Source of the DNA: Limnobaculum allomyrinae
Lineage (GTDB): Bacteria; Pseudomonadota; Gammaproteobacteria; Enterobacterales; Enterobacteriaceae
Assembly (NCBI RefSeq): GCF_016649425.1
Contig: NZ_JADRCR010000011.1
Location: 26,774 to 90,773 of the forward strand
DNA length: 64,000 nt
Direction: 5' to 3'
Position numbers and translations under genes: made by a program. Within the stretch, counting starts at the first letter, position 1, and each line of letters opens with the position of its first letter. Positions 50,202 to 60,560 of the stretch are shown here, one piece after another. The notes under the pieces are model-generated. The model had not been told where the DNA came from, searched no databases, and saw nothing but the letters and a program-made list of their open reading frames with translations.

Positions 50202-50400
50202 TTATTTTGATGCTGGCCCAAATTGGTTAGCACCTGGCGTTCCTTCCAGACAGAAGAACACCAGCAAAACGATAGAGCCAAACGGAATGAAAGCAATTAA
50301 ATACCACCAACCGCTTTTATCCAGATCGTGTAAACGACGAATAGCAACGGCCAGAAAAATCAGCGTATTTCTCTAACAAACATTTTTTGAACCATTCCAC
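50202..50400 (-). pseudogene. DUF805 (YhaH-like) gene broken by an internal deletion
   Basis: From a GTG at 50400, with AAGGA about nine bases upstream, the frame reads VEWFKKCLLEKYADFSGR, the start of a DUF805 protein, then runs out of frame. In the next frame LAVAIRRLHDLDKSGWW and then a hydrophobic span and EGTPGANQFGPASK form the normal C-terminal part. The middle, about 50 residues with two or more membrane spans, is missing. The junction sequence CTGGCCGT can be read as part of SGR in the first frame and LAV in the second, which points to deletion between short direct repeats. The original protein was a small inner-membrane protein of unknown function. Confidence 0.82.
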
Positions 50401-50553
50401 AATTTCTTTCCTTGAAAAATAAATAAACTAAAAAAATCGAACGCCCGAATTATATCTGAAACCATTACATAAGTAATAATCATTCAACTGTAAATATTTC
50501 GAAAAGATTGATTATAAATAAAGGCTTATAATTCAATTGGGTAAAATTTTTCC
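50401..50553. other. Spacer upstream of the DUF805 remnant
   Basis: An AT-rich spacer between the DUF805 pseudogene and the ilvC terminator. It probably still carries the old promoter and ribosome site; no other gene is seen. Confidence 0.4.
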
Positions 50554-50583
50554 GAAAAAAACCAGAGAAGAATTCTCTGGTTT
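50554..50583 (-). terminator. Terminator of ilvC
   Basis: A perfect 11-bp stem (AAACCAGAGAA / TTCTCTGGTTT) with a 3-base loop; on the minus strand the run of U continues for several bases. It lies 20 bases after the ilvC stop codon. Confidence 0.9.
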
Positions 50584-50602
50584 CTGTATTCATTAATCTG
50601 AA

Positions 50603-52081
50603 TTATCCGGCAACAGCAATACGCTTCATATCCGTCATATAGCCACGCAATTTCTTACCAATCACTTCAATTGGATGATTGCGGATAGCTTCGTTAACGT
50701 CACGCAGCTGAGCATTATCAATTTCTGCTGCTGCAACAGATTTACCTAAGTCACCAGCCTGCAATGAACCCATGAATTTTTCACGCAGTAACGGTACGGC
50801 GGCATTAGAGAACAGATAGTTGCCATATTCAGCAGTATCAGAAATAACCACATTCATTTCATACAGGCGCTTACGAGCAATGGTGTTAGCAATGAGCGGT
50901 AACTCGTGCAGAGACTCATAGTAAGCAGACTCTTCGATAATGCCGGAAACTACCATGGTTTCGAATGCCAGCTCAACTCCGGCTTTAACCATTGCAATCA
51001 TCAACACGCCGTGATCAAAGTATTCCTGTTCACTAATTTTGCCTTCCTGCTGAGGTGCATTCTCGAAAGCGGTACGACCTGTCTCTTCGCGCCAGCCTAA
51101 TAATTTAGCATCGTTATTTGCCCAGTCAGCCATCATGCCTTCAGAGAACGCACCAGAGATAATGTCATCCATATGCTTTTGGAACAATGGAGCCATCAAC
51201 GCTTTTAACTGTTCAGACAATGCAAAAGCACGCAGTTTTGCCGAATTAGACAGGCGATCCATCATCAATGTAATGCCGCCTTGTTTCAATGCTTCGGTGG
51301 TCGTTTCCCAACCGTACTGTACTAATTTCTCAGCATATGCCGGGCTGGCACCATCAGCCACCAGCTTGTCAAAACATAGAATTGAACCAGCCTGTAACAT
51401 CCCGCACAGGATAGTTTGCTCACCCATCAGGTCAGACTTAACTTCAGCAACAAAAGAAGACTGCAGAACGCCTGCACGATGACCACCGGTTGCCGCCGCC
51501 CATGCTTTAGCAATCGCCATACCTTCACCTTTAGGATCGTTTTCCGGGTGAACAGCAATCAGCGTTGGTACACCAAAACCGCGCTTATACTCTTCACGAA
51601 CTTCCGTTCCCGGGCACTTCGGCGCAACCATCACCACGGTGATATCAGGACGAATAGTTTCGCCAACCTCAACAATATTGAAACCATGAGAATAACCTAA
51701 CGCCGCACCTTTTTTCATCAGCGGCTGAACTGCCTGAACGACGGCTGAGTGCTGCTTGTCTGGCGTCAGGTTAACCACTAAATCTGCCTGAGGAATCAAT
51801 TCTTCATAGGTACCTACTTTAAAACCATTCTCTGTCGCTTTACGCCATGATGCACGTTTCTCATCAATCGCTTCTTTACGTAGCGCATAAGCAATATCCA
51901 GACCAGAATCACGCATATTCAGACCCTGGTTAAGACCCTGAGCACCACATCCGACAATAACGATTTTTTTACCCTTCAGAAAACCGGATTCATCAGCAAA
52001 CTCATCACGCCCCATAAAACGGCACTGACCTAATTGGGCCAACTGCTGGCGTAAGTTTAATGTATTGAAATAGTTAGCCAT
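50603..52081 (-). CDS. ilvC: Ketol-acid reductoisomerase IlvC
   Basis: Converts acetolactate and acetohydroxybutyrate to the dihydroxy acids of valine and isoleucine synthesis with NADPH and Mg2+. It has 492 residues, the long class II form with a duplicated C-terminal knotted domain. The Rossmann motif [17 protein letters not shown] (about 44-60), the NADPH-specificity region [14 protein letters not shown] and Mg-binding DLMGE (about 217-221) are visible. The frame runs on to 52228, but the ATG at 52081 has GGAG at good spacing and the family start [14 protein letters not shown]. It is divergent from its regulator ilvY. Confidence 0.98.
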   Translation of the reverse strand: MANYFNTLNLRQQLAQLGQCRFMGRDEFADESGFLKGKKIVIVGCGAQGLNQGLNMRDSGLDIAYALRKEAIDEKRASWRKATENGFKVGTYEELIPQADLVVNLTPDKQHSAVVQAVQPLMKKGAALGYSHGFNIVEVGETIRPDITVVMVAPKCPGTEVREEYKRGFGVPTLIAVHPENDPKGEGMAIAKAWAAATGGHRAGVLQSSFVAEVKSDLMGEQTILCGMLQAGSILCFDKLVADGASPAYAEKLVQYGWETTTEALKQGGITLMMDRLSNSAKLRAFALSEQLKALMAPLFQKHMDDIISGAFSEGMMADWANNDAKLLGWREETGRTAFENAPQQEGKISEQEYFDHGVLMIAMVKAGVELAFETMVVSGIIEESAYYESLHELPLIANTIARKRLYEMNVVISDTAEYGNYLFSNAAVPLLREKFMGSLQAGDLGKSVAAAEIDNAQLRDVNEAIRNHPIEVIGKKLRGYMTDMKRIAVAG

Positions 52082-52207
52082 TATTATTCTCCATTCCTGA
52101 TTGTTATGTTGCGCTTTGTTGTGTTGGTACTCATTAACTGCAGTACGCCTGAAATTCATAATAAGACAAGATCTGCATTGCTTAAATTGATATATTAAGA
52201 AGATGAT

Positions 52208-52224
52208 ATTGCAATTTCTGCAAT
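52208..52224. promoter_or_regulatory. IlvY operator between ilvC and ilvY
   Basis: The inverted repeat ATTGC-N7-GCAAT lies in the ilvY-ilvC promoter region. In E. coli IlvY binds tandem operators of this TTGCAA type and activates ilvC when acetolactate or acetohydroxybutyrate is bound. The partly similar CATTGCTTAAATTG just to its left could be the second operator. Confidence 0.65.
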
Positions 52225-52244
52225 ACAAAATTTGGTGCCTTAAT

Positions 52245-53126
52245 GTGGATCTTCGTGATTTAAAATTATTTCTTCATTTAGCCGACAGTCAGCACTTTGG
52301 CAAAACGGCTAAAGCTACCTATGTTAGCCCTTCCACCCTGTCAAGACAGATACAGCGAATGGAAGAGGAACTTGGGCAGATGCTGTTTCTGCGAGATAAC
52401 CGCACGGTACAACTCACCCACGCAGGCCAACAGCTTAAAGTCTTTGCTCAACAAACATTATTGCACTATCAGCAGTTAAAAAATGCCCTGACGCAGGAGG
52501 GAGAATCCCTTAGCGGTGAACTACGCATTTTCTGCTCGGTAACGGCTGCCTACAGCCATCTGCCAACCATACTTGACCAATTCCGAGCCCTGCACCCCAA
52601 TGTAGAAATAAAATTGACCACCGGTGACGCTGCGGATGCAGTTGATAAAATTCAGTCCAATGATGCAGATCTGGCCATTGCCGGTCGCCCGGAAACCCTG
52701 CCTTCTACCATTGATTTTCGCAAAATTGGTGAGGTTCCACTGGTGTTAATTACCCCCGCGTTGCCTTGCCCGGTGCATACTCAAATGCTGGAACATAAAC
52801 CTGACTGGGCAAATATTCCTTTTATTTTACCGGAACATGGCCCAACACGCAGACGTATAGACCAGTGGTTCCGCCGTTACCACATCAGCAATCCACAAAT
52901 TTACGCCACGGTTGCCGGTCATGAAGCCATTGTTTCTATGGTTGCGCTTGGCTGCGGTATTGCACTGATCCCCAGCGTAGTGCTGGATAACAGCCCCGAA
53001 ACTATTCGTAGCCGGATCTCAGTAGCAGACCACGTCACCCTGACATCCGCCTTTGATTTGGGGGTATGCGTACAGAAAAAACGCCTTAATGAGCCTCTGA
53101 TTCACGCCTTCTGGCAGTTGATATGA
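52245..53126 (+). CDS. ilvY: LysR-family activator IlvY
   Basis: Substrate-responsive activator of ilvC that also represses itself. It has 293 residues from the GTG at 52245, with GGTG about seven bases upstream. That start gives the family N-terminus (M)[18 protein letters not shown]; the frame is open to 52203, inside the operator. The winged helix-turn-helix with [19 protein letters not shown] is at about 25-45, followed by the two-lobed effector domain (for example [11 protein letters not shown]). It is divergent from ilvC with overlapping control regions. Confidence 0.96.
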   Translation: MDLRDLKLFLHLADSQHFGKTAKATYVSPSTLSRQIQRMEEELGQMLFLRDNRTVQLTHAGQQLKVFAQQTLLHYQQLKNALTQEGESLSGELRIFCSVTAAYSHLPTILDQFRALHPNVEIKLTTGDAADAVDKIQSNDADLAIAGRPETLPSTIDFRKIGEVPLVLITPALPCPVHTQMLEHKPDWANIPFILPEHGPTRRRIDQWFRRYHISNPQIYATVAGHEAIVSMVALGCGIALIPSVVLDNSPETIRSRISVADHVTLTSAFDLGVCVQKKRLNEPLIHAFWQLI

Positions 53127-53138
53127 TTTTTATTGCTA

Positions 53139-53828
53139 TCACTCTTCAGGATTGCGTTTAATCATTTCCGCCCGCATCAGATAATGATAAAGGGGAGCCA
53201 ATTGCTTAAAGCCCTTTTCTAACTGAGAAACCAGGCCGTTATTAAATACCATTTCCATCTCCTGACTGGTATGCATAACGGCAAATGACTTACGGTTATA
53301 CCAGTTAGCAATGTTGGCATCCTGCTCTTTAATTAAAGGTCGTTTATAACTCTCACCCACCAGCTCAAAGGGGGATTTACTGCATTTGGCTACGGCTAAG
53401 AAATCTTTAGGCTCAGTGCGCATCAATAAACGGAGTACATCCATCGTTTGCCGACTGGCAGAGTAATAACCCAGGCCATAACGATAGAAATCAGGGGCAA
53501 TTTCAAAAAAGTAGACCGGAGCATCTTTCCAGTCTTTGCTGTGTCGTTTGAAGGTTAGCCACATATGGCTGCGATAACGAGATTTATCATGGCTGAAGCG
53601 AGTATCACGATGAATTCTGGACAGGGTTTTACCAATTGCCGGGCGGGTTTCAAACTCTGGATCAATCAGCATCATGCACTGAGTCAGATCGGTCACCAGC
53701 GCACGAAAGGGGGTGAGTATCTCATCATCATAGATATGGCGATGATCGTCGAACCAATCTTTTCTATTTTGAATTCTGACATCCTGTAAGAATGTTAGTC
53801 CCCGCTGGCTAAACCCATTGAATTGCAT
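53139..53828 (-). CDS. DUF2461 family protein
   Basis: A soluble protein of 229 residues of the DUF2461 family (TIGR02453-like). Characteristic segments are NGFSQRGLTFLQDVRIQNRKDWF at the start, then SRIHRDTRFSHDKSRYRSHMWLTF (about 70-93) and FEIAPDFYRYGLGYYSASRQ (about 107-126). The family's function is unknown, so none is assigned. The gene lies between ilvA and ilvY, which are adjacent in E. coli, and reads in the direction of ilvA and ilvC. It is probably a separate transcription unit; its stop is 12 bases from the convergent ilvY end, with no terminator between them. Confidence 0.88.
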   Translation of the reverse strand: MQFNGFSQRGLTFLQDVRIQNRKDWFDDHRHIYDDEILTPFRALVTDLTQCMMLIDPEFETRPAIGKTLSRIHRDTRFSHDKSRYRSHMWLTFKRHSKDWKDAPVYFFEIAPDFYRYGLGYYSASRQTMDVLRLLMRTEPKDFLAVAKCSKSPFELVGESYKRPLIKEQDANIANWYNRKSFAVMHTSQEMEMVFNNGLVSQLEKGFKQLAPLYHYLMRAEMIKRNPEE

Positions 53829-53914
53829 TATCGCTCCTGCCCATTAGCCCATCATCAGAAAAACCAAATGCTGCCGAGTATCATTCTTCAACAGCATTCA
53901 GATAATTGCCCTGA

Positions 53915-55459
53915 TTATCCCGCCAGAAAGAAACGGAACGCCGGATTATCCGTCTCATCGTGGTAATCATACCCCAACTGTTCAAGATGCTGTTCAAACT
54001 CAGCATCATGCCCAACCAGTTCAAAAGCCGCAAGTACGCGACCGTAATCGGTACCATGGCTGCGATAATGAAACAGAGAAATATTCCAGTAGGTTCCCAG
54101 CGTCTGTAAAAACTTTAACAAAGCTCCACCAGATTCAGGAAATTCAAAGCTGTATAACCGCTCACTTAACGGTTTAGCCGGACGGCCTCCGACCATATAG
54201 CGAACGTGTAGCTTAGCCATTTCATCATCGGATAAATCAACGACCTGATAACCGTCATCACGCAATTCGCGGATAATCTCTTCTCTTTCAATCTGGCCTC
54301 TGGTTAAGCGAACCCCAACAAAAATACAGGCATCTTTATCACTGGCGTAACGATAATTAAACTCAGTCACTGAACGGCCACCTAACAGCTGGCAAAACTT
54401 CAGAAAACTGCCTTTCTGCTCAGGAATAGTGACTGCCAGCAGTGCTTCCCGCTTTTCACCCAACTCACAGCGTTCAGAGACATAGCGCAAACCGTGGAAA
54501 TTCAAATTAGCACCGGACAAAATACAAGCCAGACGTTCTCCTTCCAGATTATGCTGTTCAGCATATTTTTTCAGGCCCGCCAGCGCTAACGCGCCCGACG
54601 GTTCTGCAATCGCCCTGACATCTTCAAATAAATCTTTTACTGCGGCGCAAATTGCATCGCTGTCGACGGTAATAACATCATCAAGATATTCACGGCACAG
54701 GCGGAATGTCTCATTACCAATACGTTTTACCGCTACACCATCGGCAAATAACCCTACTCGCTCAAGATCAACGGGCTGCCCGGCATTCATTGCCGCCACC
54801 AGACAGGCAGAATCTTCAGCTTCAACGCCAATAATTTTAATTTCTGGCATCAATTGCTTAATCAATACCGCTACGCCGGCGGCCAATCCACCACCTCCCA
54901 CCGGAACAAAGACACGATCAAGATGCGCATCCTGTTGGATCAACTCCATACCAATGGTGCCCTGCCCGGCAATCACTGCCGGATGATCGAACGGAGGAAT
55001 AAAGATATAGCCTTCCTGTTGAGACAGGGCGATGGCTTTGGCTTTCGCCTCATCAAAGTTAGCGCCGTGCAACAGCACTTCGCCACCAAAGCCACGTACA
55101 GCATCAACTTTAATATCCGGTGTCGTTAACGGCATAACAATCAGAGAGCGAATACCCAAACCTGTCGCAGACAACGCAACACCCTGGGCATGATTTCCTG
55201 CTGAGGCCGCAATTACACCATTGGCTTTCTGCTGCTCATTCAGCCCGGCGATCATCGCGTGTGCACCGCGAAGTTTGAAACTGTGTACCGGTTGTCTGTC
55301 TTCACGCTTTACCAGCACAGTATTATTCAGACGAGCTGAGAGCTTATTCATCACCTGTAATGGCGTAACCTGAGCTACGTCATAAACCGGGGAACAGAGC
55401 ACGGCTCGCAGATATTCTGCACCTGTCGGTGCAGAAGAGAGTGGTAATGGAACTGCCAT
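53915..55459 (-). CDS. ilvA: Biosynthetic threonine deaminase IlvA
   Basis: PLP-dependent first enzyme of isoleucine synthesis, turning threonine into 2-oxobutanoate. It is inhibited by isoleucine and relieved by valine. It has 514 residues, the E. coli length. The PLP lysine is K62 in SFKLRGAH, and the phosphate loop VGGGGLAAG is at about 187-195. Two C-terminal ACT-like regulatory domains (about 325-415 and 420-514) make it the regulated biosynthetic form, not the catabolic TdcB. It is last in ilvLGMEDA, five bases after ilvD. Confidence 0.98.
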   Translation of the reverse strand: MAVPLPLSSAPTGAEYLRAVLCSPVYDVAQVTPLQVMNKLSARLNNTVLVKREDRQPVHSFKLRGAHAMIAGLNEQQKANGVIAASAGNHAQGVALSATGLGIRSLIVMPLTTPDIKVDAVRGFGGEVLLHGANFDEAKAKAIALSQQEGYIFIPPFDHPAVIAGQGTIGMELIQQDAHLDRVFVPVGGGGLAAGVAVLIKQLMPEIKIIGVEAEDSACLVAAMNAGQPVDLERVGLFADGVAVKRIGNETFRLCREYLDDVITVDSDAICAAVKDLFEDVRAIAEPSGALALAGLKKYAEQHNLEGERLACILSGANLNFHGLRYVSERCELGEKREALLAVTIPEQKGSFLKFCQLLGGRSVTEFNYRYASDKDACIFVGVRLTRGQIEREEIIRELRDDGYQVVDLSDDEMAKLHVRYMVGGRPAKPLSERLYSFEFPESGGALLKFLQTLGTYWNISLFHYRSHGTDYGRVLAAFELVGHDAEFEQHLEQLGYDYHDETDNPAFRFFLAG

Positions 55460-55464
55460 AACAG

Positions 55465-57315
55465 TTAGCCTCCCAGCTTACTTTTATCCCTGACGGCGCC
55501 TTTATCTGCGCTGGTTGCTAAACTGGCATAGGCACGTAAAGCGAATGATACCTGACGCTCACGAGCCGCTGGCGTCCAGGCTTTGTCACCACGGGCAACT
55601 TCTGTCTGACGGCGGCTGGCTAATTCACTGTCTGATACATCCAGCACAATACTGCGTTTTGGAATATCAATATCAATCATGTCGCCATCACGAACTAAAC
55701 CAATTAAACCGCCATTGGCTGCTTCCGGCGAGATATGACCAATAGACAATCCGGAGGTACCGCCAGAGAAACGGCCATCGGTGATCAACGCACAGCTTTT
55801 ACCTAATCCCATGGATTTCAGGAACGTCGTTGGATACAACATCTCCTGCATGCCGGGCCCACCCTTTGGACCTTCATAACGGATAACGACGACATCACCG
55901 GCAACCACTTTCTTACCCAGAATAGCGTCAACGGCATCTTCCTGACTTTCATATACTTTTGCCGGGCCACGGAATACCAAATGTTCATCATCAACACCGG
56001 CCGTTTTAACAATACAGCCATCCACCGCCAGATTACCATTCAGCACCGCCAGACCACCTTCCTGACTGTAAGCATGCTCTTTATCTCGGATACAGCCTTC
56101 TGAACGATCGTCATCCAGAGAATCCCAGCGACAGTCCTGAGAGAAAGCCTGAGTGGTACGAATGCCTGCCGGGCCTGCACGAAACATGGTTCTTACCGCA
56201 TCATCATTGGTACGCATTATGTCAAACTTGTCTAACGTTTCCGTCAGGTTCAGCCCCATAATGTTCTTTGTATTGCGGTTTAGCAGATTGGCACGTTCCA
56301 ACTCACCCAAAATCCCAATAACACCACCGGCACGATGAACATCTTCCATATGGTATTTTTGGGTACTTGGAGCAACCTTACATAGTTGAGGAACCTTGCG
56401 TGATAAACGGTCAATATCATTCATGGTGAAATCAACTTCACCTTCCTGTGCCGCAGCCAGAAGATGCAATACGGTATTGGTTGAACCACCCATGGCAATA
56501 TCCATCACCATCGCATTTTCAAATGCAGCCTTATTAGCAATAGCGCGAGGCAATACGCTTGCGTCATCCTGCTCATAATAACGTTTGGTTAATGCCACAA
56601 TCTCTTTACCCGCATTCAGGAAAAGTTGCTTACGGTCTTTATGTGTAGCTAACAGAGAACCATTTCCTGGCAGCGCTAAGCCCAGTGCTTCAGTTAAACA
56701 GTTCATAGAGTTGGCAGTAAACATACCGGAACAGGAACCGCAGGTAGGGCAGGCAGAGCGTTCTATTTGAGCACTGTCTTCATCGCTGACATCAGGGTTG
56801 GCTCCCTGAATCATGGCATCAATCAGATCCAGCTTGATGATTTTATCTGATAGCTTAGTTTTTCCTGCTTCCATCGGGCCGCCGGAAACAAAGATTACCG
56901 GAATATTCAGGCGCAAAGACGCCATTAACATCCCCGGAGTAATTTTGTCACAGTTAGAGATACACACCATCGCGTCAGCACAGTGAGCATTCACCATGTA
57001 TTCTACCGAATCGGCAATCAGTTCCCGGGAAGGAAGAGAATAGAGCATGCCTCCGTGCCCCATCGCGATGCCATCGTCCACCGCAATAGTATTGAACTCT
57101 TTAGCAACGCCGCCTGACTCATGAATCTGATCGGCAACCAGCTTACCTAAGTCACGTAAATGCACATGGCCCGGAACGAACTGTGTAAAAGAGTTCACCA
57201 CGGCAATAATTGGCTTACCGAAATCAGCATCGGTCATACCCGTTGCGCGCCATAGCGCACGGGCTCCTGCCATATTGCGACCATGTGTAGTTGTAGCTGA
57301 ACGATACTTAGGCAT
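55465..57315 (-). CDS. ilvD: Dihydroxy-acid dehydratase IlvD
   Basis: Fe-S lyase that dehydrates the dihydroxy acids to 2-oxo acids for valine and isoleucine. It has 616 residues as in E. coli. Cluster and metal ligands are visible in [14 protein letters not shown] (about 119-132) and [17 protein letters not shown] (about 192-208). The [15 protein letters not shown] segment (about 520-534) with the catalytic serine is also present. It lies between ilvE and ilvA. A strong hairpin without U-tract stands in the gap upstream, between ilvE and ilvD. Confidence 0.98.
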   Translation of the reverse strand: MPKYRSATTTHGRNMAGARALWRATGMTDADFGKPIIAVVNSFTQFVPGHVHLRDLGKLVADQIHESGGVAKEFNTIAVDDGIAMGHGGMLYSLPSRELIADSVEYMVNAHCADAMVCISNCDKITPGMLMASLRLNIPVIFVSGGPMEAGKTKLSDKIIKLDLIDAMIQGANPDVSDEDSAQIERSACPTCGSCSGMFTANSMNCLTEALGLALPGNGSLLATHKDRKQLFLNAGKEIVALTKRYYEQDDASVLPRAIANKAAFENAMVMDIAMGGSTNTVLHLLAAAQEGEVDFTMNDIDRLSRKVPQLCKVAPSTQKYHMEDVHRAGGVIGILGELERANLLNRNTKNIMGLNLTETLDKFDIMRTNDDAVRTMFRAGPAGIRTTQAFSQDCRWDSLDDDRSEGCIRDKEHAYSQEGGLAVLNGNLAVDGCIVKTAGVDDEHLVFRGPAKVYESQEDAVDAILGKKVVAGDVVVIRYEGPKGGPGMQEMLYPTTFLKSMGLGKSCALITDGRFSGGTSGLSIGHISPEAANGGLIGLVRDGDMIDIDIPKRSIVLDVSDSELASRRQTEVARGDKAWTPAARERQVSFALRAYASLATSADKGAVRDKSKLGG

Positions 57316-57341
57316 GCTTTATTCACTCCCGTTGTTTTATC

Positions 57342-57362
57342 CGGGCGGAGTTACTCCGCCCG
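57342..57362 (-). other. Intercistronic hairpin between ilvE and ilvD
   Basis: A perfect 9-bp GC-rich stem (CGGGCGGAG / CTCCGCCCG) with a 3-base loop in the 71-base gap between two operon genes. No U-tract follows, so it more likely stabilises or punctuates the mRNA than ends it. Confidence 0.7.
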
Positions 57363-57386
57363 TTGGTATAATGTTTGCTTTATTTA

Positions 57387-58316
57387 TTATTGATTTACTA
57401 AGTCTAACCAGCCATATTTATCTTCTGTCTGACCATTGAACAGACCAAAGAAGCGCTGTTGAATTTGCTTAGTAATAGGGCCACAGCGGCCAATTCCGAC
57501 TTCAATACCATCAACACTGCGTACTGGTGTAATTTCAGCAGCAGTACCGGTCATAAACACTTCATCAGCAAGATAGAGTGACTCACGAGACAGAACTTGC
57601 TCACGAATTTCAAAGCCCAGATCTTTAGTTAACTTCATGATGGCATCACGAGTAATTCCTGGCAGAGCCGCAGAAGTTAAGGTTGGGGTAAAGACTACGC
57701 CATCTTTAATAATGAAGATGTTTTCGCCCGCACCTTCTGAAACATAACCATGCACATCCAGAGCAATACCTTCGGTATAGCCATGGCGACGAGCCTCACT
57801 ACCAACCAGTAAAGAGGAAAGGTAGTTACCACCCGCTTTCGCTGCCGTTGGAATGGTATTTGGTGCAGAACGGTTCCATGAAGAAACCATTGCATCGATG
57901 CCCTGATCCAGAGCTTCTTCTCCCAAATAAGCTCCCCAAGGGAAAGCCGCAATGATGACATCAGTTTTGTATCCTGGCGGTGGGTTAACACCCATACCAA
58001 CATCACCGATGAATACGAGCGGACGAATATAAGCGCTAGTCAGATTATTTTTGCTTAATGTTTCCCGACAGGCTGCCATCAATTCATCTACGGAGTAAGA
58101 AACCGGCATACGATAAATTTTTGCAGAATCACGCAGACGCTGCATATGTTCGCGATGACGGAAAACCGCAGGGCCTTTGTGAGTGTTATAGCAGCGCACA
58201 CCTTCAAATACCGAAGTACCATAGTGTAATGCATGAGACATCACGTGAACTTTTGCATCAGCCCATGGGGTCATTTCGCCATTGAACCATATGTAGTCTG
58301 CTTTCTTCGTACTCAT
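57387..58316 (-). CDS. ilvE: Branched-chain aminotransferase IlvE
   Basis: Fold-IV PLP aminotransferase for the last step of valine, isoleucine and leucine synthesis, with glutamate as donor. It has 309 residues, the E. coli length. The PLP lysine is in TAAKAGGNYLSSLL (K160), and EGAGENIFI (about 194-202), the PLP phosphate loop LPGITRDAI (about 217-225) and TGTAAEITPV (about 256-265) are present. It is 20 bases downstream of ilvM. Confidence 0.98.
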   Translation of the reverse strand: MSTKKADYIWFNGEMTPWADAKVHVMSHALHYGTSVFEGVRCYNTHKGPAVFRHREHMQRLRDSAKIYRMPVSYSVDELMAACRETLSKNNLTSAYIRPLVFIGDVGMGVNPPPGYKTDVIIAAFPWGAYLGEEALDQGIDAMVSSWNRSAPNTIPTAAKAGGNYLSSLLVGSEARRHGYTEGIALDVHGYVSEGAGENIFIIKDGVVFTPTLTSAALPGITRDAIMKLTKDLGFEIREQVLSRESLYLADEVFMTGTAAEITPVRSVDGIEVGIGRCGPITKQIQQRFFGLFNGQTEDKYGWLDLVNQ

Positions 58317-58336
58317 TGTCTCTATTCCTTGTCGCG

Positions 58337-58594
58337 CTATGCGCGTATTTGTTGTGATGTTTGATTGAGGATCTCAACGCTGTTGACATCCGCAAGTTTA
58401 GTTAACTGAGAAGATAATAAATTGACAGGACGCTCACTGGAAACGGTTAAATGAATATTTATATTATCTCCATTACCTGTCTGATTCATGTTCATTTTGC
58501 ACACTCGAAAACCTCTGTGGCGAACAACCCGCAGTAGACGTTCTAAAACCTCAGAGCGGAAGCGAGTTTGAATATAAAGTTGATGTTCTGTCAT
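58337..58594 (-). CDS. ilvM: Acetolactate synthase II small subunit IlvM
   Basis: An 85-residue ACT-domain regulatory subunit of acetolactate synthase II (the valine-insensitive isozyme), required for full IlvG activity. The single ACT fold is recognisable from [26 protein letters not shown] (about 4-29) and [22 protein letters not shown] (about 46-67). Its start overlaps the ilvG stop in ATGA form, consistent with 1:1 synthesis. Confidence 0.96.
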   Translation of the reverse strand: MTEHQLYIQTRFRSEVLERLLRVVRHRGFRVCKMNMNQTGNGDNINIHLTVSSERPVNLLSSQLTKLADVNSVEILNQTSQQIRA

Positions 58595-60240
58595 GATACT
58601 TTCTCCAGCATGGTTTCGTTACCAGCACCTGGCGGAACCAGAGGCCAAACATTTTCTAATTCATCGATTGAGACGTGAAGCAAGTAAGGACCTTCGCTGG
58701 TTAACATTGCATTTAAAGCATCATCAACCTGATCTTTACGCGAAATACTCTGTCCTGGAATACCAAACGCGCTGGCCAGTACCAGAAAATCCGGATTATC
58801 AGATAAATCGGTTTCACTATAACGTGCATCAAAAAACAGTTGCTGCCACTGTCTCACCATCCCCAGACGCTGGTTATCTACTAACACCATTTTTATCGGC
58901 AATTTTTTGCGCTTTATCGTACCCAGCTCCTGCACGTTCATCATGAAAGAGCCATCCCCTGAAACACAGATCACCATGTCATCAGGACGAGCCATTTGTG
59001 CACCAACCGCAGCCGGAATACCAAAGCCCATGGTTCCTAAACCACTTGAGGTAATAAAGTTTTCCGGGCGACTGAATGACATATGCTGAGCGCTCCACAT
59101 CTGATGCTGTCCCACATCAGTAGTGATTACGGCGTTTTCAGGTTTTTTATCAGAAAGTTGTTTTAACAATAGCGGGGCATAGATAGGTTGGCCAGGATGG
59201 TCATAGCGGGCAGCAAATTCGTTTTTCATTGTCATTACCGATTTGCGCCAGCTCTCGATGGACATCGGCTGCTGTAACGCAGGTAATATCTCATTTAAAT
59301 CACCCTGCAAGGCAACATGAGGTGTTCTTAACTTACCTAATTCGGCCGGGTCGATATCCATATGGATAACTTTGGCATTTGGTGCAAAAGCATTAAGTTT
59401 ACCGGTTACCCGATCGTCAAAACGCACCCCGATAGCCACTAACAGATCACAGTCCTGTACGGCTAAGTTACTGGCTTTGGCACCATGCATTCCCAGCAAT
59501 CCTAAATAACATGGATCTTGAGCATCAAAAGCGCCTAAACCTTTCAGAGTCGAGACACCCGGCATTCCCGTAACGTTAACAAAGGTACGTAATGCATCAA
59601 CCGCCTGAGCCATACCAACGCCACCACCAACGTATAATATTGGCTTTTTGGATTGTGTAATCATCTCTCTGGCTAACGCCAAATCAGCATCAGCAACTTT
59701 AGGAAGTTCTTCAACAGAGAACAGTGCTGGCTTGAGGTGATCTCCTGCAGCTAACTGAATGTCTTTCGGAATATCAATAAGCACGGGCCCTGGACGACCG
59801 CTACAGGCGGTAGCGAAAGCCTGAGCAATGATGGCTGGCAGTTCTTCCAGTGACTCCACCAGATAGCTGTGTTTAGTGCAGGCCAACGATAATCCTAAAA
59901 CATCGACCTCCTGAAAAGCATCTGTGCCAATCAGTGGAGAAGCAACCTGACCCGTGATAGCCACAACGGGAACTGAATCCAATAACGCATCCGCCAGTCC
60001 GGTTATCAGGTTCGTTGCCCCCGGGCCTGAAGTCGCAATACAAACCCCAACTTTACCCGTTGCTCTGGCATAACCAAGAGCGGCTATCGCAGCACCTTGC
60101 TCATTGCGGCACAGCAAATGTTCAATACCGCCGTCAAACAACGCATCATAAACTGGCATAATAGCCCCACCTGGGTAGCCAAAAACCGTCTCAACACCCT
60201 GTTCGCGTAATGTATGTACAACCCACTGTGCCCCATTCAT
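58591..60240 (-). CDS. ilvG: Acetolactate synthase II large subunit IlvG (intact)
   Basis: Thiamine-diphosphate enzyme that makes acetolactate and acetohydroxybutyrate. It has 549 residues from the ATG at 60240, giving the family start [15 protein letters not shown]; an ATG directly before it and a longer frame to 60264 exist. The catalytic glutamate lies in [18 protein letters not shown] (about 40-57). The ThDP motif [12 protein letters not shown] is at about 428-439 and the [11 protein letters not shown] segment at about 454-464. It is unbroken, unlike the frameshifted ilvG of E. coli K-12, so isozyme II should be active. Confidence 0.97.
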   Translation of the reverse strand: MNGAQWVVHTLREQGVETVFGYPGGAIMPVYDALFDGGIEHLLCRNEQGAAIAALGYARATGKVGVCIATSGPGATNLITGLADALLDSVPVVAITGQVASPLIGTDAFQEVDVLGLSLACTKHSYLVESLEELPAIIAQAFATACSGRPGPVLIDIPKDIQLAAGDHLKPALFSVEELPKVADADLALAREMITQSKKPILYVGGGVGMAQAVDALRTFVNVTGMPGVSTLKGLGAFDAQDPCYLGLLGMHGAKASNLAVQDCDLLVAIGVRFDDRVTGKLNAFAPNAKVIHMDIDPAELGKLRTPHVALQGDLNEILPALQQPMSIESWRKSVMTMKNEFAARYDHPGQPIYAPLLLKQLSDKKPENAVITTDVGQHQMWSAQHMSFSRPENFITSSGLGTMGFGIPAAVGAQMARPDDMVICVSGDGSFMMNVQELGTIKRKKLPIKMVLVDNQRLGMVRQWQQLFFDARYSETDLSDNPDFLVLASAFGIPGQSISRKDQVDDALNAMLTSEGPYLLHVSIDELENVWPLVPPGAGNETMLEKVS

Positions 60241-60337
60241 CATTCTTACCCCGTTTGTCTTCATGCTCAGAACAGTTTTTTATACTGTTTGCTTCGTTAT
60301 GCTTTATGTTGTGTTTTGCTTGAATTTTTATTACGCA

Positions 60338-60371
60338 TAAAAAAACCCCCGACTTCTCAGTGCGGGGGTTC
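60338..60371 (-). terminator. Transcription attenuator of the ilvGMEDA operon
   Basis: An 8-bp GC-rich stem (AACCCCCG / CGGGGGTT) with an 11-base loop and seven U on the minus strand lies between the leader peptide gene and ilvG. It is the classic position of the ilv attenuator, which reads through when branched-chain aminoacyl-tRNAs are scarce. Confidence 0.93.
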
Positions 60372-60390
60372 TTGAATTTCAGACCACTAA

Positions 60391-60489
60391 TCAGGTCATT
60401 CTTCGTCCAAGTGCTGCCCCGCACGGTGGGATAACAATCACCACCACACTAATAATTACGAGGCTAATCACTTGGCTTACAGACTTCAT
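60391..60489 (-). CDS. ilvL: ilv operon leader peptide IlvL
   Basis: A 32-residue leader peptide starting MKSVSQVISLVIISVVVIVI and followed by PPCGAALGRRMT, very like E. coli IlvL, including the PPCGAALGR end. Fifteen of the first 20 residues are hydrophobic or branched, with runs of Val, Ile and Leu codons. Ribosome stalling at these codons during starvation for any of the three amino acids would prevent formation of the attenuator hairpin downstream. Confidence 0.95.
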   Translation of the reverse strand: MKSVSQVISLVIISVVVIVIPPCGAALGRRMT

Positions 60490-60532
60490 AGTTTCAATAA
60501 AATTCTTTATCAGTCGAACGAATGACTACAGA

Positions 60533-60560
60533 GTTATCATAGTTGTGTGTTAAGTGACAA
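60533..60560 (-). promoter_or_regulatory. Probable promoter of ilvLGMEDA
   Basis: TTGTCA (-35) and GATAAC (-10) are 16 bases apart on the minus strand. The predicted start lies about 36 bases before ilvL, as in E. coli. The -10 element is weak, so other placements are possible. Confidence 0.5.
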
